Of a DNA stretch of 64,000 bases, positions 12,598 to 25,292 are shown in pieces. The first letter of the stretch is position 1, and each line of letters begins with the position of its first letter. The notes under the pieces were generated by a model. It ran no database searches. It had not been told where the DNA came from and was given only the letters and a program-made list of their open reading frames with translations. The stretch spans positions 62,001 to 126,000 of the forward strand of contig KN834856.1 in NCBI GenBank assembly GCA_000827265.1, given 5' to 3'. Position numbers and translations under genes: made by a program. The DNA is from Collybiopsis luxurians FD-317 M1. Its lineage: Eukaryota > Basidiomycota > Agaricomycetes > Agaricales > Omphalotaceae.

Positions 12598-12636
12598 CCC
12601 ATCTTGATACCCATCTTGATACCCATCTTGATACCC
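12598..12636. repeat. 12-bp tandem repeat
   Basis: CCCATCTTGATA is repeated three times perfectly, followed by CCC. It is a minisatellite with no evident function. Confidence 0.9.
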
Positions 12637-13059
12637 AAAAGTCGCCGATGTTGCGTATCACTAAAGAACAGAAAATAAAACAAAAAAGCATTCGAACACT
12701 CTTATGTACCTTGCCAGCACCCTCTTTTCTTCCACCTTGCCCGGTGCTCCAGCTTCCGGTACCTGCTCTTCTCGACTAGCGCTCCACAGCCTCTTCTGCC
12801 TCCCAAGTACCTATCCCTTGCTTACACTCACTCAATGAAACAGAGAGATAGTTACAATGAGTCTGGACAAAAGTAGAAATGAGCTGAGTAAAAGACTGAG
12901 TGCTATGCATTTGAAAATGTTGATAAAAGATGGACATAGGAATGGGAGAGCCTGCCATATAAGAAGGAGCAAAAAGCCGAAAGAGCTTGATAAAGCACTG
13001 GACTCAAAATGTCCTCAGTCGTTCGCACTCCCATGGGGTATGTAAGTATGTACCTGGTT

Positions 13060-13680
13060 AACGTGCTAGGTCAAAGCTGGAAGCAAATCGATAAACTCAG
13101 ATTCTTCGCGTATACCCATTCGGCGAGGTACTCGGCTCTTCGCATCTGGTACAAGAGAGTCAGACAAGTTTAGAAAAGGGAGGAGGTGGGATGGGTATGG
13201 GGTAAATATGAGGGTAGCAATCGAAATATACAGGTTCATTGGTACCGATGCCACTGATGTTGAGGCTAATGGTGATCCTGGGGTCAGAATGAGAAAAGCT
13301 GACGGTGGATGGGAGCAGGAAGGAAACAGGGAGGAAGAATATGTGGGGAAAGAAGCTGCAAGGGGGTGGAGGTGGACATCCGTAGATAATGAGAACACCC
13401 AGAGTGGGGGAATCCTCGTTCGCCAAAACCCCACGCATATCATTCATTTTACAACTCCCCTCCTCAATGTCACTACGCTCTCCGTTCGACACGCCGTACA
13501 CCTGTTTGTCCTGCACCTGATGGTATATTTAGTTACTTTGTTCCTGTTCCACAGTGTGTCATAGTTTAGACAGACAATCCAACTGCTATAAGCGACGTAG
13601 AGAGTGACAACGACGTGGGTGAGGAATGAGCTCAAATTTTGTTGGGCCATACAGTAGCTTAAGCATTTCATCTAACCGGC
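13060..13680 (-). repeat. divergent repeated segment, copy C
   Basis: The minus-strand translation shows a SFLTHVVVTL-like start near 13600-13640. A Pro/Ser-rich segment follows with TSVASVPMNLY and LLPFLNLSDSL. It parallels the 23.26-23.65 kb block in order and orientation; there the matching parts read SFLTDLKAVILG, SSTSSSINKPVF and LPPAFPQLGSL. At DNA level the shared core is a GGAGGTGGGATGGGTA / GGAGGTAGGATGGGTA stretch. Identity is low, so this could be an old paralogue or partly chance similarity in low-complexity DNA. Confidence 0.3.
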
Positions 13681-14639
13681 ATAACAAAGAGGAGGTAGGG
13701 ATCTAGAAAGTATAGGCCTACACAGGCTGGAGACAGAATCAATGAATACTTGTTGACAGGATTTCGTTGAACAAGGGGTCGAGAGATCTTTGGGAGAGTG
13801 GGCGTGCAAGGGACAGCTGGGGCAGTGATGAGTAGGGATTCCAGATTCTCGGATACAAGTTGATACACCAATCACTATCGCCGTAACGAGCTTGATGGTA
13901 TGCAGGTGTTGTTGGAAAAGATAGGGCTTGGTTTTCTTGTGGTGATGAAAAAAAGTCGTATCCCGTCCCACTGAAACTCCACGCAGATGATGCGTTCCAG
14001 TCCCAACTATTTTGTCCCATCCTCGACTCGAAGTCCCGTCGAATGCGTATCCGCCCTTGACATATCTATCGCGGGGGCCCCGTTTCATCATCTGGCCCAG
14101 CCTCACCAGAACCTCCCTTCGTCCGAGTGAGGTTTATGTTTCATACCCATAGCTTCTAAATTCCGGTTAACGTCCTTTTACGCAACCAGTACACCATCTT
14201 CTACATTAAGGAATGAGGCTGAGAGCCAGATAACTTCAAGGAGGCAAGCAAATTCCTCACCGTTACTAGTACTCTTTACCAGCTCCCACGCTTATATTAT
14301 CATAGTCCACCTGGAGGCGCAAAACTCAACTTGAAGCTTGAAATCCTGCGAGTGGCCAGTGATGACGGAAAGGCGATGATTGCAGCTTTAAGGGCACGCA
14401 AAACCCCAGTACGGGAACCAGCAACGTTGACCATGTTGACTGTAGACGAAGTAAGTTGAGAAAAACCTGTGGGAGCGCTTAAGCGCTCGTTTGGTCGCCC
14501 AGTCCGTTTGCAGAGTCCACCCATCGCCATTAATAGCCGCACAGTACCACGAGAAGCGAAGAGCGGCGGTCACTGCGGCCAGAGGCGTGGTTGCAAGGGA
14601 GCTCTAGCTAGGAGGATTCAGGTTCCAACCTCTCGTAGA

Positions 14640-15770
14640 CTGTCACTTGATCAACGGCTGTGAGGTTGTCTTAGACACAAACGAAGAGCTGATCAAATTA
14701 CTTGAGGACACACCTCCGTCGCATCCTCGGCCTCTCATCCCGCTCTATTTCTACCCCGCTGTTCACGGAGACAGGTGTAATGCTATTCGGCGACGTCGAG
14801 CAATCCTGGCATTTCGTTACCTCATCAAACTACCCTCTACCCACTACGCCCATCTTGCTCTTCAACAGAGTAACCAGCTCCGCCTACAGGGAGTCCCATG
14901 CTGGTTAGCTGACCTCGACTTCCTCATACGAAAGCTCCCCGATGACATCTCTCTGCCCGCTCTCAACGTCCTATCATAAAATCAAATTAACACCTTAATC
15001 ACACAAATTAGACGTGAAACGAACTCGGCGCTGCAAAATAACATTGACCGTTAGTCCCGCTTGGCGCTGCTTCGTATCCTCGTGAACCACAGAAAGATGG
15101 TTCTTTTACACAAGTTATGCGCTGCTTCCGGCACTATCTACACCGCGTCCAAACACCTTCACACCGTGTGTCACTTACCCGCCTTCTCTGTGGCGACATG
15201 ACACCTATCACGTATCGTGGTTCTCCGGCACGAGTAGGACTCCTGGCGCCTCCGAATGGCAAACCAAGAAGTGCTGCGCCTGCAAGAACCACGTTGAGAC
15301 ACCGCAGCATATCCTGCTCCAGTGTACCCACTCTCGATTGCTGCAGACTCCACGGCTCCGGTATGATTTCCTTCAGAACATCTCCCACTCCCTCCCCCTG
15401 CCTCACTCCCACGTCTTTTCAGACTCGACCGCTACCCACTACCTGAAATTCTGTATATTACATTGGGGTCTGGTTATCCCAACAGTCAGATTTGTGAAAA
15501 CCTTCTTGAACACGGGCTCGGATTTCTTAGAAGGACAGGAGTCGGACACAGACAACGAGGAGGAGCAGTAAATGAATATCATATTGAGGGTACCACATAA
15601 CTTAAACATACCTTCATTCATGTATATATGCTCTTATTCGACGGGGACGGTTGTGGTCTACCTTCTCTCTGTGGATTGAGCTCGCCCGTCGTTCCCATTC
15701 GGGCCCGGCTGTTTCCTCGTGGGACCCCGCCGCTGGCGGAACGGTGTTTTTATCTATCTATCTATCTGAC
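14640..15770 (+). mobile_element. LINE (non-LTR retrotransposon) 3'-terminal fragment, broken
   Basis: This is the C-terminal end of a LINE reverse-transcriptase polyprotein plus its 3' tail. One frame (14647-14979) carries RRRAILAFRYLIKLPSTHY and GVPCWLADLDFLIRKLPDD. A second frame (15117 on) has YLHRVQTPSHRVSLTRLLCG. A third frame holds the zinc-knuckle-like CCACKNHVETPQHILLQC (CxxC...H...C), typical of LINE C termini. Stops and at least two frame changes break the reading. After the last stop there is a GC-rich 3' UTR ending in (TATC)4 at 15751-15767. The reverse-transcriptase core is absent, so the element is strongly 5'-truncated and inactive. Confidence 0.75.
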
Positions 15771-16194
15771 GAACTCTTGCTTTGTTTCCGTTGTGGTTTC
15801 CTGTCTCTACCGATGTCATGTGTTTAAGGCCCTGGCAGCGCAGTAGACGCAGTAGACAGTTCAATATCGTGCACTACATCAGTCCTCCTATGGTGTACAA
15901 TACTAACCTATGTCTAATATAGGCGTTATTTACCATGTGGTATGTTTTACAGTGAATGTTTTCAAACAAAGCTCAGGAATTTTGCCTTGGATATTCCAAT
16001 ATTACTCACACCGATCTTTCATTTCTCCACTCTGAGTCTTTACCCTATCGCAATAGAAGCAGGATAGAAGGTGAGAAACTTTTCCGGTGGGAAGCGGCAA
16101 GCTGTTTTCAGCAGATTGTTTGATTGCCCAATAGGACAGAATTTTGATCCACCAGCCCTTTCCTCTGCACATAACTCGCAAAATTACACTTGAT
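15771..16194. other. short stretch between two LINE-like tails
   Basis: No gene seen. Confidence 0.4.
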
Positions 16195-16330
16195 TTCGGA
16201 ACACGTTATGTTATGCCGGTAAGGTAAAATAAGGTAAGGTTTATTACCGGCTTGGGACCAAGAACTGATACGCCGGGGTCCGAGTTATCAAATGCTTTGT
16301 CTCCGGGTCGAAATAGATAGATAGATATTA
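16195..16330 (+). mobile_element. probable LINE 3' tail remnant
   Basis: A GGTAAGGT-rich start leads into GC-rich sequence (GCCGGGGTCCG, CTCCGGGTCGAAATAG) and ends in an (ATAG)n run at 16313-16326, like the 3' ends of fungal LINEs. No coding part is attached. It differs from the tail ending at 15767, so it would be another family. Simple-repeat coincidence is possible. Confidence 0.4.
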
Positions 16331-16453
16331 TCTCGTCGAGAACTTTCCTACAGTCCGACTTACTAACTCAATCAACTTGTAGGTATGTGAAATATGGAAC
16401 ATAATCTGCAATCTTCCGGGACAAAGTACTATTACTCCGTAGTGTCAACGAGA

Positions 16454-19400
16454 TCAGGACGTCTTTGACAGAGACTCTAGAACTGCGAGCACTCGTTTGA
16501 GCGTGTCCTCCAAGCCAGAAAAACGATGTTCGAATGCTTGAAGCTTGGTTTCCACAGTCGCTAACTTCCCCTCCAGAGCATGCAGTCTAGAGTGGGTCAT
16601 CAGGCGATCAGCAGCCTCAAGCGTATCGTGAATACGGATCAAATGGTGTTTATGCTGGTGCCATTTATTGGGCCCATCGGGAAGCACCGGGGTCCTGTTC
16701 TTCTCACAGGTGTCGCAAATGTAGGTGTCCGGCGCTGTGTGAAGGTAAGCCAGTTTAATTGGAAACATTGTAATCTAGTCCTCACAGCAGTGCAAGCATA
16801 CCCAGCATGGTGTGCTTACTTCCTTTCCACAGCAACAACAAAGTGTTTCGACTTGAAGTGATTTGGTCTTTTCTAACCTTCCATCCTTTATACCATCTGT
16901 GGTAGGCTGATTGATAAGGGTATTCCTCGAGCGGAAGAGCTCCTTGGCCCGAGCGGCTATCTCCCTTGCTTGAGGTATTGCCCAAGCTAGCTCACCGTCC
17001 TGGATAACCCGATCGACTTTGAGAATGGCATGCGATGGGATGTGATCGAATGAATCAGTCGAGCGAGAAGTATCTCTGCAATTTAAGCATAGATCGAAGG
17101 TCTCAGCAAAGTCTTCACTGATACAGGTGAGGCAAATGAATCTGCTGCCAGTGATGCCCCGGTCGCATCCATCGCATGTATATTCTCTACAAAATCGGTT
17201 TAGGAATTGAGCTCTCCATACAGGAGAAGACTTACAAATGCGTGATAAACTTGAGGTCCATGAAGTATTTGACGAGTGAATGATAGAACCGGGAATCTGT
17301 TGGGTGAAGTTTGGCTTGCAAAAGCCGCAGTTCTTTGCCTTCTTGGTCATTAGGAGGGTTGGATGGAGTAAGCTTGTACTCAATAGCTGCTACTTGTCGG
17401 ACCATAAGCTCGAGGAACCTCCTCCTCTCGGCATTACGAGTCCTGAAATAGTTCCAGGAATATCGGTTTTGTTGTACCTGATATAGAACCGCATTGATCG
17501 CAAAGGACCATCTGTCTCGAGCAGTCTTGCTCCTTTGACCGAATGGAGTTTGGAATCGCCATGCAAATGCTGGAGTTCGGCTGAAGAAGAATGTGTTTCT
17601 CTCCCGGTTGTGGTGTAGATCCATTTGGCTATTGTTATTTTTGACTTGTTTGTCCTCTGTATCCCCCTGATCTTCGTCCCCACTACTGTCCTTTTCTTCC
17701 TCTTGCTCAAAATTAAACTCCTCTGGGTGCTGTTCAGTAATTTCATCCACATCTTTACCGTCATCATCTGACTTGATGAAGGAAAATTCCCCAGTAAGTG
17801 TACCTGCGTGTGGTCGAAGCCGTCCGTGACAAGTAATCCCAGTCCGATTCTCGAACACAAAGTTCAAGGACAATATCCTATCCGGTGTAATTTTCCCCGA
17901 AACGGTCATCAGACCACAGTAAGCTTCCGCGACACCGGTTATGTTCCCCTCTTGGTCAACATCTGTGATAGAAATCTGAACTAGACCTTCCGCTGAGTAC
18001 AGCTCCTTTGAATCTTGTGTCCAAAAATGTCCAGCCCAGTACCCAGAAAGAGGATGGCGGGAATGGCGAGGGCGACGACGGCGGGGTTGAAAGTGGGTAA
18101 GAGAATATTGATATATAGGTGTTTCCAATGTATCTCGGACGCCATACTTAAGAATTCCAAGTGGTATTTGCGCTATCTCTTCCGTAGACATGGCTTCTGA
18201 CTCTGCTTCTATCCCCTTACCCTCCTCACTCCGTGGGCGAAGTGAGTTGTTTCTTGGGTGACAGCTTGTATCCACATACGACAGATGATACTGTGTCACT
18301 CTTTCTTCAGCACTTCGCATATGGATCAGGACTGTTCGGACTCACTAAACTAAATGTAACATTGCTTAGTCGATTTGACACATCAGGTACCGTCTGTTTG
18401 AAAACAGCTTGAAAAATGGTAGGTGCTGGGCATTTGTGAATATTTCGACTGGGCTCACCTTCCAAGTTCCTTATACGAGTATCTAAGACTACAATCACAT
18501 TCCGCAATGAAGTTATTGAATCTCGCAATTCTTCGCCATCGAGAATATGGGTCCGAGCAAGATAGAAGATCTTCAGATGTCTCTTCAAAAGGAGATAAAG
18601 CAGCGGGAGAATGAACTGGAGGTGAAATTTAGAATAATTATCCCAGGAAATTGGAAAGCATCACTGACTCGCCCAACCCGACCAGGACCAGTGACGAGGG
18701 ACACAGTTTCAGGTGTATCTATGTCGTATGCTACGCTCTCAAGGTTTTCTCGGAGCCTCTTCTCTTCGGAGGAAGAGTACACATTAACGGCTTGCTTTAG
18801 CTTGTTACCAACATAGGCATCAACCGGCCGTAAGGAGCGAAGAAGAATGTCAATACGAGTGAACACTTCCGAGCTCATGTATTCATCCAAGTAGTGACGA
18901 TTTGCTATTAAATTTCTAGAAAGCACTGAACTGGATTTCTAACTCATAAGAGGAAAGTAAAACTGACCTGCTTTCATGTGGTGGCCCAGCGATAGTATCA
19001 TAGTCCAACACTTTGTACATATCGCGAATTACGGCATGAATCTTTCGCTTGAACCGAACCATACTAACATGCCAGCCTGGAATTAAACAAATGTTTATAT
19101 CAGCCAGCAGAGCCGAAACATCAGGTCCTAGAACTGACCTGCACCCCAATAGGCAATCCATCCAAGAAGGCTGTCCAATGTGTTATAAATGAATAGACAA
19201 AGGGCAGATGCATGAAACACTCACCTCCATCCACTCGGTTTCGAGGCCACAAAAGTATTCACTTCTTTAACGCTAATAAAACCCGTGGAATCATCATCAA
19301 TAGCTTCGAGAATAGCCTGGACCCGAGAGACGTCAATGTATTTTAGAGCCCATCGGTCATCCTTGAATATGGCATCTAGGGAATTCATGCCAACATCTAA

Positions 19401-21120
19401 AGGAGTATTTGAGGGCATAGCAGATGTTAGAACAGACCCCTTCTGGCTTCCCAGTTTGTCTTCAAAGTAGTCGTGTAGCGCTAGTACAAAGTACCGAGCC
19501 TTGACGTTTCCTTTCCAATCCTTAATGGAAGTCAGAAAATTGTTAAATAAAAAGTAAATCCCCATACGTGTTCCTTCCATAAGGCTTGTATATCCTACAG
19601 CGCATGAGATTGTGTACTATCGGTAGATAGCCTTTCAACTTACCGGATCGAGGATTCGGTCATGAGCTCCTGCCTTGAGAGCAGAAACGATTAAGAGACC
19701 CTGATCATGAAGGGACTCATCAATAAAATTTTGCATTTGTTTGCTCTGCATATCCAGCTTCCGTTCAAACAGCGTTAAATTCTTTTTGAAGGCTTCATCC
19801 AAATTCTCGGAAAAATCTTGCATAAGCTTCTTCCTGGCAGCCTCCAAGTCCTTCTCGTCATCTCCTGTCCGACGAGCATTGATTGCAGCAATTCCCTCTC
19901 CACTAATCTCAATCAGCTCCTGGACAAGCTGATCATCCTGTAAACAAGCCCTAGCCCCACCCTGTTTCTCTATAAATTCTTTTCCCTCCTTTTCTCTTGG
20001 TGTATCGAGTTTTCTCAGAATTTCAACCATTGTGATTTGCAAACTCTCAGTCTGCAAAGAAAGGTAGTCCAGCTTGCTATTAGCCATATCCACACCCATG
20101 GCAGTATGAATGTCCAGGGCGAATCGCAACTCTTCGCGATGTTTGGTAAACTTGTCACCATAGCCTGCCAGACGACCTTCATACACCATAGATTTCAGCG
20201 TTTTAGCTGTAGAGGCAAAGATAAGCACTCCTAGTTCGAATTGGAGGAGTAAAAGCAAATTACCGACAAAGCTTTTCTTCATATAATGATCACATGCGGA
20301 TCCCGCTTCTGTGATATCGTCTGCTATCTTCTTCAAAATGCCCGACATTCTGTTCTCCACGGTGTCTCCTTTTGCATCTTTATGATCTGGATCTCTCACA
20401 TGACGCAAACTGTCATACGAAAATTCAAGAAACAGTCTTTAATCAAGAATGCAAGCGTACTCAAATAGAATCATCATCGTATCCTGCATCTGGATGTTGA
20501 GTGCGATAACTTTCCTGTCATTCATCATCCTCGTGAGATTCATTGTAATGACCAGATTGAATGCTTTGGCTGCAACTAGAAGAGAAACCGGTTCGCTGGA
20601 AATAAGACATTAAGATAGAAGTCAACGCACTTCCAATGAAAGGATGCAGCTGGCTGAGCGAGTCTAGGCCTCGCACAAGAACGGGACAAAATTCTGTGAA
20701 GGTTGACATTGTTTTATCAACAAGTTCGGAGTTGTCGCTGCACATATTTGCCAGACTGGATGCAGCCGCAGCGAATGCAGCCTGGTTGGCGTTATAGAAT
20801 GAATTTACCGATTCGAACGCTGATTCGACTTTTGTGACTTCATTGTTAATATTCCCAGCTAGGCAAGGGCATGTGAGAAATATAGCATTGGAAAATTGTA
20901 CTAAGACTGGTTTGGCTACATACTCCAGGCGTCTATTCTTTTTTCTGACTTTGAAAACTCGCTCTTCTGAACCTTATCGCTCGTATCCCTAGCTTGATCA
21001 ATCGATTTCTGAAGCTCTTCGTCGTTGCGTTTGGATCGACTGAACAGGATTTTGAACGAAGACCCGGGCCTGAACAGAACGGTTATCAGAAGAGCTCCAT
21101 GCTGCAAAAGATTTCTAGAC
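16454..21120 (-). CDS. large EF-hand and ZZ zinc-finger protein
   Basis: This is a large basidiomycete-type cytoplasmic protein that probably binds calcium and zinc; its role is unknown. It has more than ten exons with phase-consistent joins. The N-terminal part has a charged segment SRSKRNDEELQKSIDQARD, then an amphipathic helical region (20860-20460) with FYNANQAAFAAAASSLANMC and GLDSLSQLHPFIG. A coiled-coil-like region follows at about 20409-19644 (KRLD/KLDTPREKEGKEFIE; LFERKLDMQSKQMQNF). One canonical EF-hand loop, DDDSTGFISVKE, lies at 19263-19298. Next come GWIAYWGAGWHVSMVRFKRK, YLLLKRHLKIFYLARTHILD and a beta-rich domain beginning HPLSGYWAGHFW (about 18075). The C terminus has two cysteine clusters: YTCDGCDRGITGSRFICLTC (ZZ type), and CWVCLHCSPDTYICDTC with HQHKHHLIRIHD, then a short coiled coil ending SLSKTS. 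The start is uncertain. A TATATAA lies near 21218-21225 upstream. Confidence 0.85.
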
Positions 21121-23259
21121 AAACATGGATATCTGTAGAGGGGGGATTGATGGGAGTCTACAGGAAGACCGAAACAGCGAAAATGCCACTGAGTTGTCCA
21201 CAATCAAGTATCGGGTACTTATATAGACCCTCTTGTTAGATATTGAATGTTCATCGCAGCTGTGAGACATTGGAATAAATGCACAGGACACTTAAAATTA
21301 CCTGTTCGAAAGCTCCAAAAGTGAACCTCAGTGCATTTACTGCTTGACATACGACACTATCGTATCGACTCACATGTGGTTCTTGTTATTTAGTATTCAA
21401 TTCTTTCAGGTTCAAGGTTCACTAATGCCGACACTTCAAGTTTGACGTCTGATAGATCCGTAAAAGTATCACCGAGGGCTGAAATTAGTCGAGCGCCTTG
21501 CACACAATGTTCACCCTAGGTGCGATCATCCTGAAACTTCGTATATTTGCCTGCTCGAGTGCAAAACAGTGATTAACTAATGACCCTCCTATAATACGCC
21601 ATCCACTTGAAGAACTAAGAATAGCATGACAGTAGTTTCTGTTTCTGTTTATATCGGCGAAATATGTTTCTATTTGATCCGGTTTTGTGTTAGCCGTGCA
21701 ATCGGCTTAGTGAAACCTTGAATAATAATGTCTTCGGTGGGTATTCGCTTCGCTATTCGCATCAGTTATTCTTATTAGTATGCTATAAACCAATTCATCG
21801 TTTGATACATAGATTCGATGGCCACGATACTACCGTCGACTGTCAAGAGTGCATGCAAGCAGTCACAGACTGAATGCAATGTATGCGAAAATGGTGCTGA
21901 ACACGGAATCATTGTATATCCGACCTACCTCCTGGAAGGAAGGAGGAAAGTATAGCCTACTAAGGACTACCAGGCCTCACTGAGTCATCCCAAGTCGGGC
22001 TTCAGCTACCCTATAGAGCATCAGCTGATCAGTTTAACATTTCCATCATGAATTAAAGTTTCAAACTAAGTATGGGACGAATTAAGTAAGTAGTGAGAAA
22101 TCGTGGCATCTTTCCTGAATATTTTAGAGTAATTGAGGCTAGTTCTTGCCAGTACTTACCCCCCTTTATGCAAGTCGGGATCCCTTAAGAATCTCAGAAC
22201 TAGTACTCTGTGGGTTGACAATCTCTTTGGGTGATAATGATGGTCTTGAAGCCATAGCATAGCGTCGCCGCAATTCTGAAATATACCATTTTGATCATTT
22301 TAGCCAATCCAAGGCCGACCTTCGCGATTAGCGCCAAAAATAACTCGAAAAAAATCCGAAAACTGAAAGAAAATTATTGGCGCAGACTCTGAAAATTGGG
22401 AGTGCCCCGTGACTCCCAGAATGATCGAAATGATACAGTATTCTATAAGTGCACAGAGGAAGAGGAGTGCAGCAAGCTACGTCAATTTTTCCCTCGATGA
22501 ATTCGGAGGATAGCCACATCTGTCAGCCACCTCTATGTCAGTATCGACCATTAATACAGACTGGGATTCAATACTCTTATGTGCTTGGCCACTTATTTAA
22601 GAGGACTTGGAGGAGAGCAAAAAATGTTTTGGCCAGTAACCACTCGATGCAGTCTGTTATTGACTTTGTCCAAATTTGGGCATTAAGCGCTCATTTGTGC
22701 CCAAAAGCTGCTGCAGAGCAGCGGCTTGGTTTAATGCTCTGAGAAGATTCAAGGAGAGTGATTTCCAGATATAGAGCTTCATTGGACATGCCATGAAATG
22801 ATGGACCTTAGTATTAGATCCCTCTAAGAGCCGCTGCGCGCGAGTGCTACACGTATCAACGGCTTGATAATATTCATTGCTTTGCATCCGAACATCAGTT
22901 GTGACACGGAGTTCACCGAGATAGTTGTATCAGATCTGCTAAGCCCTTTATATAGAGTAGAACCCGAAGGATTGAGATGACGGACACGGTTGTGATACAA
23001 TTTAGGTAGGCGTAGCACACAAGCAGAAGGAGCTTGCGGCATTGAGTCGTCATCGACGATCAAGAGCGTTCTCCGCCGGAGCTCATACCCAAAATTCATC
23101 TCCGCTTCCTTTCTTTTTCTGTAACTTTTTACTATCTCGTTCTCTTTAGTATCTTCTCTCACGCCTATCATTGAAGAACAGCAGATACCAGAACTCAATC
23201 TAACTTCACTTCTCGTCCTCTTTTTCGTTTAATCCTTCACTTCCGAGATCCCTAACTCT
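21121..23259. other. gene-poor stretch
   Basis: It presumably contains the promoter of the EF-hand/ZZ gene at its left edge. A 124-codon minus-strand frame at 22824-23198 resembles nothing I recognise, and no splice partner is evident. Confidence 0.4.
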
Positions 23260-25292
23260 TTTACTGAGTGGCACCCCCGCGTATCAATTGCATATCTCTT
23301 GTGAGTACCTTTCGACTAATCTGCGAGAAACTCAGTTGCTCAGCGCCAAGCGAACCAAGTTGAGGAAAGGCGGGAGGTAGGATGGGTACGTTGTCTGAGA
23401 GTAAAGATTGGAATACAGGTTTGTTGATGCTACTGCTAGTGCTGCTGCGGTTGACGATGATCCCGCGTTCGGGATGAAGAAAACGTCGCCGGTGATTGGA
23501 AGCAGAAATGAGACAAGAAATAGCAGGTGGACAAAGAAGCAACAATGTCGTTGTTGTCGTTGGGAAGGACAATTCGACCGAGTATAACAGCCTTCAGATC
23601 GGTCAGGAATGAACCAGAAATATTGCTACGGGGAAGGCAGATATTCATGCGTCTCAGCCAACGGACGTGACAGGTTTAGGTTCATAGAATTTAGAACTGA
23701 GCAAACCTATAAGACTTCTTCATGAAACGAAGGAGGGAGCGGAAGTGATGACAGAACTGGATGATTTGTCTTTGAGAGTATCAGGATCTCGAGGGACAGT
23801 TGAGATAGAGACAAATTCCAGCGTTCTTGAACACTGATCAATTTAATCCAAGCAATTAGTACGAATGGGTATCGATATGGTAATAGGCCAGTTTTATTCT
23901 ACGCATCTATATCTATCAATCATTATTTTTCGTTTTCTACATTTGTTCTCGAAACTATGTCGACTCGACAATGCTCTATACTGGCAATCAGAGCTCCTTA
24001 GTTTCTTACACAGAATTGACAGCCAAAACAGGTACCCATGTCGTCCCAAATTTCAACAGAGCGACAAGGTGAAGGTGTGTATAGCTGAAGGTATTCAAAT
24101 TCCCTCTAGGACCGGGATACGTTTGCTTTTGCGGTTGGGTGCGGGCTCTGGAAAGCACGTCTGGTTTCAAAGGCGAGTTCGTACGTTAGTTGGGTGAGGG
24201 TGATAGGATGATGTTGTTTGGAATTGCTTGTGGTGGTGGTGGTGGTGGTTATTCGTTGTGGGCGGAAGTCGAGGCCGGGAAGCTTGGTGGGAAGAATGAG
24301 AAGTGAGAAAGGGAATGAAAAGGGAAGATCAATGAAGGATATTCGCGAACGAGTTTATAGAGCGACCAAGGTACATATATACGTATTACTCACATCGAGT
24401 TCCCAATACCCCGTCGAAGGGAAAACGGCATCGTCAGGGCCATCCATGTATGAAGTTTGATGCAGGATGTCGACAAAGGGTACCCCTGGGACTGCTTGTG
24501 TGGTGAACATGATCGAGTCACCGGATATAAATATTGAATATTCAGGTCTCCGAGGAAGGAATTCTAATTTGAGAGGCGGAGGAGGTGGAGATGCAGTGGA
24601 TTCTTATGTTTGGAGGGGATTCATTGATGTATGTGAAATGAAGGAACTGGACTCGATCTTAGAGGACGGGGAAAGGATTGGATCATTCCGGGTGGGAAGA
24701 TGAATGATTCAGCGGGGTGTCGGGCCTTTGCTGCCGGTGATACTGCTCGTCAGGGGAGGGAGAAATAGTATTTGCTAGATTGTAGTTGTACCAAGTTGGA
24801 TCTGGAGAAAGGTTCTGAGACGATGAAGACTTTTGCAAGGATAGGGAAGACGGCCACGGGCGAACAAAATCAAGATAATAGAAACATTATGGCACAAAAT
24901 CCAGACTCTTATACATGGGTGATCAAAAAGATAGGCATTGTATCGGGGCGGGGATATTCACTTCGAAGAAGAAAATACAAAGGTCGGGAGGTGAAACGTT
25001 CAGAGTGATGCGCCACAGCGTCAGTGTGTCGGTAGAAGTCTTTGTTCCCTCATTCGGGCGGGCTGACATCGACGAACAGCAGTCGCCAGGCATATGTAGA
25101 AGACGCTGATCAGGATTATCAGATACATTGACAATCATAATAGAATTTTTAGCGTCCCGAGGTTGTGTCTGCACAGAGCGACATCCCTGGACCGACTTGA
25201 ACAGCAAGGGATCAGCTTCAAGCTTCAAGCCCCAGGGAGATGATTCAAATAAGAGTTGTAACCCCAAGCGCCTAGAATCAAACTGACCCATA
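23260..25292 (-). repeat. divergent repeated segment, copy B (possible decayed gene)
   Basis: Several minus-strand frames (23261-23648 and 24923-25291) and intervening patches resemble the segments at 4.8-5.6 and 13.1-13.7 kb. Readable pieces include NISGSFLTDLKAVILGRIVL, LPPAFPQLGSLGAEQLSFSQ and FESSPWGLKLEADPLLFKSV. I could not join them into one continuous protein. A (GTG)n microsatellite lies at about 24229-24250. I do not recognise a family. It may be a pseudogene, or a real gene whose exons I failed to connect. Confidence 0.35.

Larger units (their letters stand above)
12306..14639. other. unassigned stretch between PAQR gene and LINE fragment
   Basis: It contains a 12-bp tandem repeat and a minus-strand block (13.0-14.1 kb) with long overlapping frames related to the 23 kb segment. 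A plus-strand open stretch around 14315-14455 ends in TLTMLTVDE. I recognise no family in any of these. Confidence 0.4.

Noticed and set aside
14315..14455. Plus-strand open stretch ending TLTMLTVDE as part of the LINE
   Set aside because: It does not resemble LINE ORF sequence and is separated from it by non-coding DNA; it could be an isolated exon fragment but cannot be assigned.
24218..24270. Poly-valine open frame over a GTG run
   Set aside because: This is a microsatellite read in frame; no domain or splice context supports a gene.
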